Source: Scilla litardierei
Lineage: Eukaryota; Streptophyta; Magnoliopsida; Asparagales; Asparagaceae
Assembly: GCA_030789695.1 (NCBI GenBank)
Contig: CM061141.1
Coordinates: 277,829,871-277,893,870, forward strand
DNA: 64,000 nucleotides
Direction: 5' to 3'
Shown here: positions 24,301 through 37,323 of the stretch, in pieces
How the letters are laid out: each line of letters opens with the position of its first letter
Position numbering within the stretch: position 1 is the stretch's first letter
Made by a program: the position numbers and the translations under genes
Notes under the pieces: generated by a model
What the model was told of the DNA's origin: nothing
The model's database searches: none
Seen by the model: the letters and a program-made list of their open reading frames with translations, nothing else

Positions 24301-27300
24301 ATAAATTCAGCCACACAAAAACACAGCCATGGAAAGACAACCGCAAGTGAAACAACCAACAGGGATGAAAACATGAAGGATAAAGACAGCCACACACAAA
24401 CACAATCGGTAACACAAGCTGCCAGAAGAAGAAGAATCACAATGAATTCCTCGAGGGAAAAACAACTTGACGGCCAACTATGAAATCCCAAAAATCGAAA
24501 TCGATAGTACGGAGCTGCGGCCTAAGTTACCGCCTTGTAGGATGGCTTATTTATCAAGAGGGAATAGAATCCTTTCGTACAGTAACTAATCATCATCTCC
24601 ACGAAGAACACCTAACAAAACAATTTTGAAACACTAAATCCTTCACAAATTAAAGGCATGACAAAGAAATAATTGAAGTTTAGAGCAAATTTGGTGTACC
24701 ATGCACCGTAGAAGTCAAGCCAAAAGCACCTCACGAAAACCAGAAGCAATCGGGAATAAATCGAAAGAAATTTGAAGACGATAAATTAATTTTTGCATGA
24801 GAAAAACCCCAAAACTGTGCAACACTTAAATAGAAGAAGAAAATGCGTAATTAGATAAGAAGAAGAGTTCGGGATCGAAGAGGAGATCTTCTTGAAGAGT
24901 CAGCGACGTTGGAGATTAGGGTTTTGAATTGGGCTAGGGCTTTTTCTTCCAACGGGTCGCCGTCGGCTCCTTCAATTGACCGTGAGAGAAAAAAGAAGGG
25001 GAACGGGTCGGGTCCTGTGGGATCGGGTGAGTGGAGAGAAAGAGAGTTTTGTTTTGTTTTTAAAAGCAAGTTGGGCCGATGATGGGCTTGGGCTGTTTTA
25101 AAAAAATAAGACCATTACAATTTTTATACAAAAAAACGTATATGCATGAAGTGCAAAATTGATATGCAACGTTTTTAATTCACACTAAGAAAATGCTTTT
25201 TTTCTTCAATTTTCTTGTATGGATCTGTTCTATGGTATGTTTATGGTGCAAGTGGGCCCTCAAAATATTTGTTGTTAAATGTCCGTGCCTTAAAAATGTT
25301 CCGCTCAGTCATTAGGACCCCATATTGCCATGCCTAAATGTCTATAGAAGAATTAAATTTTCTGATTATGTTAAATAGACCCTTAAATAAGTTACCAAAG
25401 CACTTGGTTCCAAAGAAGGACAAGTGTAAAAGTAGAAAATATGTTTCCACTTCTTCAATCCCAAGGACAAGGTCGCTTCAAAGGTTTTGTTTTACCCGGT
25501 CAAAACTACAAACTGAGAGTGGATGCCATGTCGGCGCCACACAGGAAAATTGGTACCATTGGATTTGTCCACGTCCGCTACAACATCAAGAAGGTGAATA
25601 GGAAAAGTGAAAAGTGAGAATAGGAAACCTAATTGGTGGCATTCCGCTTTATATAGCACAACTTCTCACTTCCCATTTCACTTTGTAAAACCAGACAAGT
25701 AAGTCTCCTTAGAACACTTCACACACCCAAGCACAGAAGTTTGTTTTACTTCAATTCACTAGAAAATCCGAATCACCTTGACACTTGCTCGCACACGCGA
25801 AATATTTTTAAATGAGAACAATTTCAAAATAATGTCCATGGGAAGTTCATGATGGGCCATTCTCTAGATGATCCGTGTCATCATTTTTGTTGACCATTTC
25901 AAACTTATTCTAAGATTGAGAGATTGGGTGGTTTCAGAACTTACAAACACATGTTATCTAGTCGTAGGAGAAAGATGTCACTTGATGCATGTGTAAAAAG
26001 TTTGGAAACCACTGATGTCTCGTTCTTCGATTAATTTGGAATTTTGATGTATTGGACATGATCTACCGTGGTGTCATTTTAAAAAAAGAAATACATGGTG
26101 GGGTCAAAACGGATGCTTGTCCGCTAGATAGATAAACCATGCCATTGAGTGTATGCTCCATGGTATTTGACTGACATGCATTTTGATGTATACTGTTCCT
26201 GCCTAGTAATGTGGGTCATTGATTTTGATGATATAGCATGCATTTTCCACATGCTGAATACTTCTCTCTTATCTATCTGTATATACATGGAAAACAATAT
26301 TTTCTTCTCTGACAATTATTCCAGATATTGCCAATATGATTGAATTGACATATTTTTTTTTGAGGTCCTTGGGTTTAATATGGCCAAAAAAGGTTGTACC
26401 ATTTTGATACCGTACAGATCAATTATTTTTAAACGTCAGCCCATATTTTGGGCTAGTATACCCTTGGCGAATAAAGTTGACGTGGATCATATTTAGTTTA
26501 TTTGTTATAATCAGTTCTGATTCCAAGTTAAAATTCAATTACTGATTGCTTGCTACAAGTGAAACCTGTTACCCATTATATTTTAAACCCATCATTGTCA
26601 CACAAAATATACATCTCTGCTCCCAGCTTAGTGGGTTTTGTTTTCTTAATTAATATTTCAGCTGCTTGTTTTGGGTAAAAAATGTCCCAATTAAAGACAA
26701 GAAGGAATTGTATAAACACAAATTTTACAATTTTTTTATTGATGATGCCCCAGTTTTCCTTTTTTTCATTAATTTTTTAATTTAACCAAATAATTTATAA
26801 TTTGTTTGTTACAAAAGCATATTATCAGCCTCTAATTTCTATTTCTCTGTGTATTCGAAAACTCCGAAATCAGATGATTTAAACTTGAGTGAGGACTTCG
26901 GCTCATTTTTACTTTTTGGTGTATTCGTCCAATTTTAAGTAGCAGAGCCAGTTTATCATGCTATAGTAATTGGAATATCAGTCAACTACTTCTCAATTTC
27001 ACAATTATTTTTGTCACGTTGTGCCAACAAATATGTTCCTTGTATATCTTTCATGCAATTTATGAAATTTTTATTAGATATTGACTAAGGCATTAGAGAA
27101 TGTAAATGCACTAGTCATAACACGTGACCTTGGGTATTTAAAATATTTTCCCGAAAAATTTCAACTCATTCAAAATCTTCTCCTTAAAAATAAATTTACA
27201 GCCTCCTTCAAAATATCACCCATTTAACCACATTCAAACTAAAATGTAGTTCCCCCAGAGAATTTAGTTCACCCTAAAACTTTAGTTCCTTCCCGATTTA

Positions 27301-30300
27301 GTTCTCCAAAAATTTCAACTTTTAGTTTCATGCAAATTTAATTCCCGCATGGAAATTAGTTCCCAAAAATTTTAGTTACCTTAAACTTTAATTCTCTCTT
27401 GATTTAGTTTTCCCTAAAATTAATATTTTAGTTTCCCAAAATTTGTTCGCCCCAGATTTAGTCTCTTCCAAAATTTTAGGCCCCCCTCCCCTAAATTTTT
27501 TCCAAACTATCATCCTATCCATTGATTTTTTAAGATTAAATCTCAACTGTTTTTCTACCCACCTCTTTCTTCTAGTCAGCAAACACATTCAAAAACATCC
27601 CCAATTGTATAATAGATGTGAAATAAATTTGAAGTTTTACAAAACTAATATTCAATGTGTTCATTTATAAAATGATGTTATATATATCAAAAAAATAATG
27701 ATATTTGTTATTTATAGCATTGGGAATTGATGATTATTAAGTGTGTAGATTTAACAGAATATTATCTATAAAATTGAAGTGAATTAAATTATGGATCCAA
27801 TTATTTTTTAATCCTCTTTTTAATGGAAAACACTGCAGTAGGACATGACTCTAAATTGGAATTCTAACTCTAATTGAGGGGAGAGGTGGAAGTTGCCATT
27901 ATCACTGTAAGATTTACGTATATGAAATATAATAGACTGTCAAATATTGACATCCAATATGATATCGTATCAAGGAATATCATTTGATATTTGCTATATA
28001 ATAAGGAAAATGCACACGTAATCCTTGTGCGGTATATGATATTTAAAATCGCAACCCTGATCCACTCATAAAAGAAATCAGAACATCTGTTTCTCCATTC
28101 AAAACATATATTTGCAACCCTAAGGTACTGCAGCTTAGCCAAATCTGTAATCATATCTCCCATCCGGCCAACCCATTCTTTGCTCCATATCAATGACCTT
28201 CATCCTCTATCTCCTGTTCAATGTTCACCATTGTCTTGCTTGTCTTTATTGATGTTGCCATTTAATTCCCATTTCTAAAATAACTTTCCTTGCTTGTATT
28301 ACTTGAATCATTTTATTATGCTACCAAAGCTTCTTTTTAATGATTTCACAAGCTCCCATTTATTGTGCATAAGCTCTGATACTATTAATCACTTCTTCTG
28401 ATGCAAGCTGTGGTAAAATTATTTGAGTACAAACCATTTACCTATCAATAGCATTCTCTTTTTCATACTATCTGGATAATCCTAATTCTTATCTATGTGG
28501 TTCGAATCCCAGTTTTGGCTGCTCTTTTCTATAGAGAGTTATATATATTATTATATACTGTATTCTTAATCTTTGTAAATCTCTCACCACCCATGCAGTC
28601 TTATGCAATCAAAGTATATTAACATTTCTTAATCATTGTGTTTCTGATTGCCTCTTCTTTCATGTGAATGTTCATGTTTCAAGTAGCTAGCATAATCATA
28701 CTTGCACAAGCATTCATCCTATTCACCTAGTCTCTCCAATAACCCCATTATAATGTGCATACCAGACGCCAGTTCAAGGCTAAGTTGGTTCTCTTGGGAT
28801 AACAATATGATTCAACAAAAGCAGAGAAAATATGTTGAATCAATTTTTTATATATGCCTAAAATTTTCTTTTTCTTCTTCTATTATAATACTTGCTGGAA
28901 ATATGGCTAAGAATCATATTCTTAATGTGGTCATCATATCTTTTGTTCTACTTTATGGCATGCCATAAACCATTTTTTACTGTTTATGCAACTATGCAGA
29001 TATGGGCATTGTTTATTTGACTCTGGGAACTATGAGGAGTCAATGGAGCAGTTTTTTGCTTCCCAAGTAGACATCACCTATGTTCTATCTTTGTACCCAT
29101 CTATAATTCTTCCGAAGGGTCTCTCTGTTGTTGAACCTGAGAACTTACTGGATGCAACAGATGCTTCATATATCTCAAGAATGTCATCTGATGCTTCAGA
29201 CGAGATAGAATCATCATTGCCATCACATCTTCAGGAATCTGATGATAGATCTGCACTTGAGGTCAAGAAAATGAGTCATAATGCACTTACAGCCCTTGCA
29301 AAGTATTTGCAGAAGAAAAGATACAGTATCATTGAAAGGGCCACAGCTGAGATAACTGAGGAGGTTGTCTCGGATGCTGTGCAGAGCAGTAAGAAATCAG
29401 ATCAATATCGGCCAAAGAGCACAAACAAGGTATTTCATAGTTGCAACGATTTTTTTTTGTCCCTCTCGACGGGGGATAACCAGTTTGTAGCATAAGGTAT
29501 TAGATGCCAAATGACCTCTTCAAAAGCATGAGTCAAAATTACCGTTACAACCCTGATTAATCAAGCATAAAAACATGCATAACGATATCTTCATTGTATT
29601 TGCATGTTCAATACTGTAGTCCTGCATTATCTATCATGGGTGTTCCTATTCGTGTGCATTTTTCGGACAGAAATGCATATATGTGGAGAAGATAACGACA
29701 TGTTTCTACGACAACTTTTATCTGTCTCTTTGTCAACCACCCATTTCTTGAGCAGAAAAGCTCGAGTTGTGATAGATATGCACTTTTGGCCCATTAGGGG
29801 CATTTTGGGACATCAAGGGCGTTGTGGAAATTTTCGGATTTTTTGGGGCGTTTTGGGAATTTTTAGTCCTTTTGGTGTTTTTTGCAAATTTTTATTTTTC
29901 CTGATTAGTATTTATAGGCCATGGGTGGAGAGGAATTTCCTTGGGCTATTTTGTGAGAATATTCAAAGGAGGTGAGATTATCTCTCTACATCGGGAGAGT
30001 GCGGACTTCATATTTAATTGGCGTCTTGGTCATCTATCTTGTTTATTTTCAGTTTTATCAAATAAAAATCAGATCTTTCTTTGGTTCATATCAAGTTGCC
30101 TAGCATTTGACTGATGTCATGCAGTTTTAGGCCCCACATGATTTACTATATAAATATTCTTAACTCTGACATTAGAGCGTCTTTTTTTGAAGATGCATAC
30201 ACCTTTTCTTTCAGCTTGCAATGATATTCAGTGTAGTTCCAAAAATGTTTCATATGTTCTGTTAATCATGTCTTGGTTTTTTTGTGTGATGATTAGCTTT

Positions 30301-33300
30301 CTGTTTAACATTGTCAGTCTTCCTTCTTTGCCCATTCCTATATTTGTTCACATGTGTATCATTTTTAAAGCTTCATGTTTACTAAACTTTCAATACGTTT
30401 GGAGATCTAACTAGGATCCATATGCTTCTTCAGAAACGTGGTCAGAGCCATATTAGTTCAGTTGCCAGGGAGATGGCTACTGTGCTTGATACTGCACTTA
30501 TTCAGGCTCTACTCCATACCGGACAATCTTTGGCAGCATTAGAATTATTTAAAGGTCCCAACTATTGCGATTTAAAAATCTGTGAAGAGTTTCTAAAGGA
30601 GAGAAATTGTTATCCAGTGCTGTTGGAGCTTTACAGGTGCAATGAAATGCACCGAGAAGCTCTCAAACTTCTTCATCAGCTAGTTGAAGAATCCAATTCT
30701 GGTAGGACAAGTTCTGAGCTTACTCAGAAATTCAAGCCGGATATGATTATTGATTATCTGAAGGTACACTCATTTAATTATCATCTAAAAAGTAAATTGA
30801 CAGGATTTGTGTGTACTATGCCTCTTAATTCATATGCTTGTTGAGCATTCAGCAGATATCTTATACTGTAAACTGCTAATGTTGACACTATGAACTGTTT
30901 AGCCTGCTGCAACTTTTTATACCGTGCATCATGGGTTCCAGGAACCCAGCATACCTCGAGTTAATCTGGTTGCTTTCACTTCAAGATCTATTTCTGAATC
31001 TTGAGATATGTTGCAAGTGAACCAAATCTTAAGTTAAGACACTCTTTTTATGCACGCGCGCACACACACACATGTATTGGGAGCATACATGCATGTACAT
31101 ATAGATGTATGGATGCATGCATCCATCTATATATATGTGTATGGATTGATGGATGCATGCATGTATTCATACAGATATGTATATATACATGCATACATAC
31201 ATGCAGATGTAGGTATATACATGCACAGAGAGATGTAGGTATATACATTATAATGAAAAAACATCAGGCCCATATAGATAAGTGAGTATATTATAATGAA
31301 AAAACATCAGGCCCATCATACATGACATATAGCTGAAATGAAAAGCACAAGTATAGATGTATGTATGTATATGTACATATCTACATGTATACATCTCAGG
31401 CGCGCACACACACACACGCACATATATATACAGCGCGCGCACACACACATATACACATCCACACCCATGTATACATATACATATTTACACACATGTATGT
31501 ACGTATATGCATATATACATCATCATCATCATCATAGCATTTATCCCAAAAATTGAGATCGATTTCATGGACTCAATAGCAAGAATGTCGGACTCAATGG
31601 AAAGAATGTCCATCATAATTGCATCGGATCGTAATGTTGGATACTCGTTTTCCATGCATTATAATTTAAAGCTTTTTCTTCCAATTAACTACGAACTTTC
31701 ATATCACTTCTTATCACTTCCATCAATGTCTTCTTCGGTCTATCTCTCTTTTTATTGATCTTAACATTCATATGTTTGTCTTTTTAACATGCGCATCAAA
31801 AGGCGTTCGGTGTATATGGTCAAACCATCCCAATTAATGTTATCTTATCTTATCATATATAAAGATTACACATTTGCTTGGATATTCTTGTTTATTATCA
31901 TATCATTTCTAATGTTTTCATGCATCCACTGCAACATTCACATCTCTAACACATCCATACTCTATTCATATTTCTTGACGATAGCTCAATGTTTTGTATC
32001 ATATAACAATGATGGTCTGATTATCATTATATAAAATTTACTTTTAGCTTCATCGGTATGTTTCGATCGCATAATACTCCTATTATGGCTCTTAACTTTA
32101 ACTATCTTGCTTTAATTCTATGGTCAATATATTTCTTAGTCCTTGTGTTCTTTTGGATAACTACGAGAGAGACTTAAATTACTTACCGATATACTTTTTT
32201 CATCCACCTTCACGTTATGATCTTCATTTTTCACTTCACCAAACATATAATTCATAAACTTTGTCTTGTTCTTGCGAAGTTTGAAATTGTGAGTCTCCAA
32301 TGTCCGCCTTCAAAGTTCTAACTTTGTATTTACACTACTTTTGGTCTCATCAATTAAAACACTGTTATTGATAAATCATATACACTAATGCATCTTATCT
32401 TAAATATACCTAGTGAGCTGATCCATCACTATAGGAAAGAGAAAGAGACTCAGAGCCGAGCCTTGATATAACATAGTAGTATTTGGAAAGTTATTCTATT
32501 ATTCATTTATAAATTGTCACATTAGCGGTTGCTTCTTGATATATGTCTTGAATTAAAGTGACATACTTTAAAGGAACCCCTTCTTCAGTCAGGCTTACCA
32601 CCAAAGCTCTTTAGGGACTTTATTGTTGGTTTTCTCCATGTCAATATGATTATATATAAATTTTTCTTCCTTACTTTATATTGCTTTATAATTTGCCCAA
32701 TGAGATTATTTGCTTCAGTTGTCGAATGTTCCGATATGAAACCTAATTGATTTTGTGATATGTGATATTCATTCTCAACATAAACTTGACCACCCTATCA
32801 CAGTTTCCTGGTATGACACAGTAAATTGATTTCAAGATAATTACACCAACTTTTTATATCACCTTTCTTTTTATAAAAGATACTCATAGATCTGCACCTT
32901 TTATGTGTTTTGGGCCCATTAGGAGCATTTTGGGAATTTTCAAAATTTTCGGGACATTTTGGGAAATTTTCAGTCTTTTTGGGGTTTTCTATAATTTTCC
33001 TTATTTCTGAACTTTATTTATAGGTGGGAGGGGCTAAGATATTTATTAGACTATATTTGAGAGAAATTTGATATTAGAGGTGAGATTATCCTTCGTTCTT
33101 CGGGAGAGCGGATGTCATCTTCAATTGGCATTTTGAGAAGGTGATCGTCCCTATAATTGTGATCAATGTATCTTTTTATTTCAGTTTTTATCTGATAAAT
33201 TTCAGATATGGTTTTGGTTCCTACCAATTTGGTATCAGAGCATCAAGATCCATAGTGGCGGCGGCCACGAGATCCAAGGAAAAATCGAAGCTTTGAAGGA

Positions 33301-36300
33301 AAAGTACGACGACGAAATCAAGGAGTTGAAAAAAGCTGTGGAGGAACTTACGGTTTCGGTGGAAAAGGATAAGACGGCAACTGAGCAAAGATTTGATGGC
33401 GTGGAGAAAACCCTAGCACAAATCTTGCAACAAACCTTGGGGCTCGTGATGGCTATTCAAACAAAAGAAGGCGAAAGCCCTAATTTTGGGCGAAAGGCGA
33501 GGGCTTTGGAAAAGGGACAGGAAAATATGAATACTTATGAATAAGGGATGCTTTCCGACGCCGACAATTACTTCGAGGAGGAAGATGAGCCCACGATGCA
33601 AAACAACGAACCCCAAAACCTTATATCATCAAAACAGCGAGAGACGAGGAGTTCGGCGATGAAACAGGGGTTGCTGCCATTTCCGGAGTACTGGAGGGGT
33701 GCCCGCCCCTCTAGCAAGGGCGACTGGCCCCCGAGGTCCCTGGACAGCGGCTGCCGCCCCTGTCCAGCAACAGGGGGGGGGCGGGGGCACCAGCCTCTCC
33801 AGGAGGGGCGGCTGGCCCCCCAGGCCCCTGGACAGCGGCTGCCGCCCCTGTCCAGCAACCTGGGGGGCGCAGGCCCCCCAGGAGGGGCGGCTGGCCCCCA
33901 GACCCCTGGACAGCGGCTGACACCCCTGTCCAGCAACCTGGTGGAGGTTGCTGGGGCGCCAGCTTCTTCCGCATGGTCGCAGGCTTCCCCGGTGCAGATC
34001 AGATGTGTAATGCCCATCAGGGTCCAGATCCAGGACAATTCGAACAGAAACAGCGAACCCTAGCCCCACAACAACGACGAATCGATCCTCAGGGGTAGTG
34101 GGACAGATCCGGTCATAATCCTGGAGTCCAATGACGTCCCCGATGCCTCCCGACGATGCGCTACGACGACGATGACCCTCTCGAGTACTTTTGGGAGCCC
34201 GTCGACGACGATGTAGAGGGGGCATGGAGCAGAATGACCATGATTTCTATGACGACAGAGATGACTGGGTGAGTATGCTGACAGAGATGTGGGGGCAACG
34301 GAGGGGCTTTGAGGGGCACAGATACACCTATCATATCCACCGTCCTAGACATTACGAGGGGCGAGCCGATCATGTGACTTTTGTGGTGGATGGCATGATT
34401 CGGAAGCTGAAGATATGACCATATTTGAGGGGGAGGATCCTTATGCTTGGATCTACATGCAGCGAGATTTTTTACAGTATTCAGCATGGCTGAGGAGCAG
34501 AAGCTGGAGGCGGCGACAGTGACGTGTCTAGAAGGGAAGGCTCACGCGTGGTTCCAGTGGAGAGAGCAGCGTCGCCTGTTTTGTTCGTGGGAGGAGATTA
34601 ATGATGGCTTGGTGGAGAGATTTCGCAAGACTCTTGTAGGTAACTTGCGGGAGGACATCACGGTGAAGGATTACGTGGAGTGGTTCAAGGCACTGTCAGT
34701 GCGTGTACATGTATTTCTGATGAGACACTGGAGAGCACCTTTATGAAGGGGTTGAAGGCCACCATTTGCATAGAGCTTTGCATACAGAAGCCACATGATC
34801 TGATGGACGCCATGGAGTTGGCCCAGATGGTGGAGGATCGTCTGATGGAGGAGAAAAAATCTAGAGGGACTGGAGGCGGCTCCTCTTCCCATAAGCCAGC
34901 CCACAAGTGGGGGACAACAGAAGACCATGACAGGGACGGATTCATATAGTCAGGAGAAGAGCGGGACATCACTGCAAGGAGGGCAGTTCAGGAAAATGAC
35001 GGATGCGGAGATGCACGAGAGGAGGCAGAAAGGGCTGTGTTTCAGATGCGACGAGAGTTTCACCACATGGCACCATTGTGGAGTGCGCAAGCTTCAGCTG
35101 CTGATAGTGGGAGCAGACGAGGAGTATATAGTGGAGGAAGAAGAGTCAGAAGGCGATGGACATCCCCAATTGGAGTAGGACTGCCACAGACTTCATGCAC
35201 TATTTTGAAGACAAGATGTCTTTCGGGGGCGGAGTAATGATAAATCTGCACCTTGTATGTGTTTTGGGCCCATTAGAGGGGTTTTGGGAATTTTTGGATT
35301 TTTGGGGCGTTTTGGGAATTTTTCAGTCTTTTAAGGTTTTCTGTAATTTTCCTTATTTCTGAACTCTATTTATAGGTAGGAGGGGCTGAGGCATTTCTTA
35401 GGCTGTTTTGAGAGGAAATTGATATTAGAGGTGAGATTATCCCTCGTTCTTTGGAAGAGTGCAGACGTCTTCTTCAATTGGCGTCTTGGGAGGGTGATCG
35501 CCCCTGTAATTGTGATCAATATATCTTTTTATTTCAGTTTTTATCTAATAAAATTCAGATTTGGTTTTGGTTCCTATCAGATACCAAAGTGCTACTTCAC
35601 TCTTTTGATATTATATTTGATTCTTAAATTTTGTTGAACAGATTTACCAGTCATATAACTGTTACGTCTTTTATGCATTTTCGCACCTTAATAGGAATCT
35701 CATCCGGTCCATATGGGTTTCTTGGTTTTATTCTCTTTAAAGTTTCTTTCACCTCCCATTCTTTAATTCTTCGTATAAAATTAGAATTTCGTTCTTCCAA
35801 GCGAACTTCATTATTTGTTATATTCTGAGTATGACTTGTATTAAAGAGTTTGTCAAAGTACTCTCTCGACCTATATCTCTCGACCTATATATGATATCCT
35901 CATTTTTGATCAAATTTTTTGCGTGTCATTTTTAATGCACTTAATTGCACACAGGTCTTTTCGCTTTTTCTTCTTCAGCCATGCTAGTTGATGTATGTTC
36001 TTTTCTCTCTCAAATGTATTTAACTTCTTAGAAGTACCACCATACACCCTAGATATAGCTTCATGAATAACTCTTTTAGCTTTCTTCTTAGTCAATTTAT
36101 ATCTCTTTTAAGGAATCGTCATTGCTACATCTTCCAAGGTTTATATGGCTATTATGTTTAGCTTTAATAGTAATAGTTACTTTCTTATTCCACCAAGATG
36201 TATGCTTACTTTGTGGTGCAACACTTTTAGATACATCAAGTTTTTCTATGGCTATCGTTCTAATGAAATCCGTCCTCTTTATCCACATAGCTATTGTATC

Positions 36301-37290
36301 CCTTAAAACTCTCAATCATCCTTTTTAAGAACCATTTCTTTGAATTTTCCTTGTATATTATTCTGAACTTCTTGTATATTGTTCTGTACTATTCACCGCT
36401 TAATCTTAGGATCTATGTTAACATTTATAGCTCTATTGTTACATTGTAAGATGCACATTTAGGATTAAAATTCTATGTTAGATACACACTCTTCTAGCAC
36501 TATCTTACAATCTTTATAATATCTTTTATTTACCATTCTAGTTGAATAGAAATCTATTTGACTAGAATTCAGTCTAGTTTGAAAGTTTATCATGTGAATC
36601 TCATTTATGAAATCAGATGTTATCATTAAGTCATAGGCAAAAGAGAAGTTCAAAATAGAGTCGCATGCTGCATTTCTATCTCCGAAACCAAACAAATATC
36701 CAAAATATACATATGCATATATGGTATGTATACATTCATACATATGTGCACACACATAATAACACGCACACACACATATACTTACATATGTATGTGTACA
36801 TATTTACACATAAATATACATATATATGTTGTATACATACATATATGTATGTATACATATGCATATGTATATATGTATATGTATGTATACATATACATTT
36901 GTATATATGTATATACATGGACAATAAGTTTGTAATAACTATACTGTTGGTCAATGAACTATTTATATTAATCTATGCACCTAAATTAGGTTAGCTACGA
37001 AAATCTTGCAATTCTGAAGTTTGCCTATGGATCAAGTGGTTGTATGAACCACGTTACTTTCTGCTGTCAAAAGATATATCATTTGATACATATATAAACA
37101 CTTTCAGAACCGTATCATTTTTAGGTAAACTAAATTATGTGCGTAGATCAATATGAACGGTTTGGATCGTCCATGAGATGGCTGACAGTGGAGTTCTCAA
37201 AAAACTTAGTTTAGGAACAGTTCTTTGATGATCGTTTTCTTATAAATACATACATGTTTATACGTAATATATGTATGTATGTATTATGTG

Positions 37291-37323
<33 letters not shown>

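Larger units (their letters stand above)
32884..35579 (+). mobile_element. E5: complete gag-only (TR-GAG-like) LTR retrotransposon
   Basis: 2696 bp with LTRs 32884-33226 and 35238-35579 and a perfect 5-bp target duplication GATAC (32879-32883, 35580-35584). Primer site TGGTATCAGAGC at 33230-33241. The interior (33227-35237) carries only gag. The gag stop is followed by a 60-bp relic of a pol end ([12 protein letters not shown] frame) and the purine tract tttcgggggcggagtaa. Inserted in the RTE LINE, so younger than it. The 5' LTR starts TC instead of TG. The LTRs are more diverged than those of E2, perhaps 12-13 percent by eye. Confidence 0.92.
31519..36693 (-). mobile_element. RTE-type LINE (non-LTR), 5'-truncated, minus strand, with E5 nested
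   Basis: Read on the minus strand. Endonuclease C-terminal part at 36690-36470 ([26 protein letters not shown]). Linker with HTSWWNKKV (about 36200) and [17 protein letters not shown] (about 36080). RT pieces continue across E5 to 32800-32000 ([21 protein letters not shown]). The 3' end is TTTTTGGGATAAATGCTATG followed by (ATG)n at 31519-31537, the usual simple-repeat end of plant RTE elements. About 2.5 kb without E5. Multiple stops and frameshifts make it dead. The endonuclease N-terminus is missing and replaced by a microsatellite. Confidence 0.82.

Noticed and set aside
33629..34225. 198-codon minus-strand ORF in E5
   Set aside because: Antisense shadow of the GC-rich hairpin tract and gag core. 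Pro/Gly/Ala-rich with no homology.
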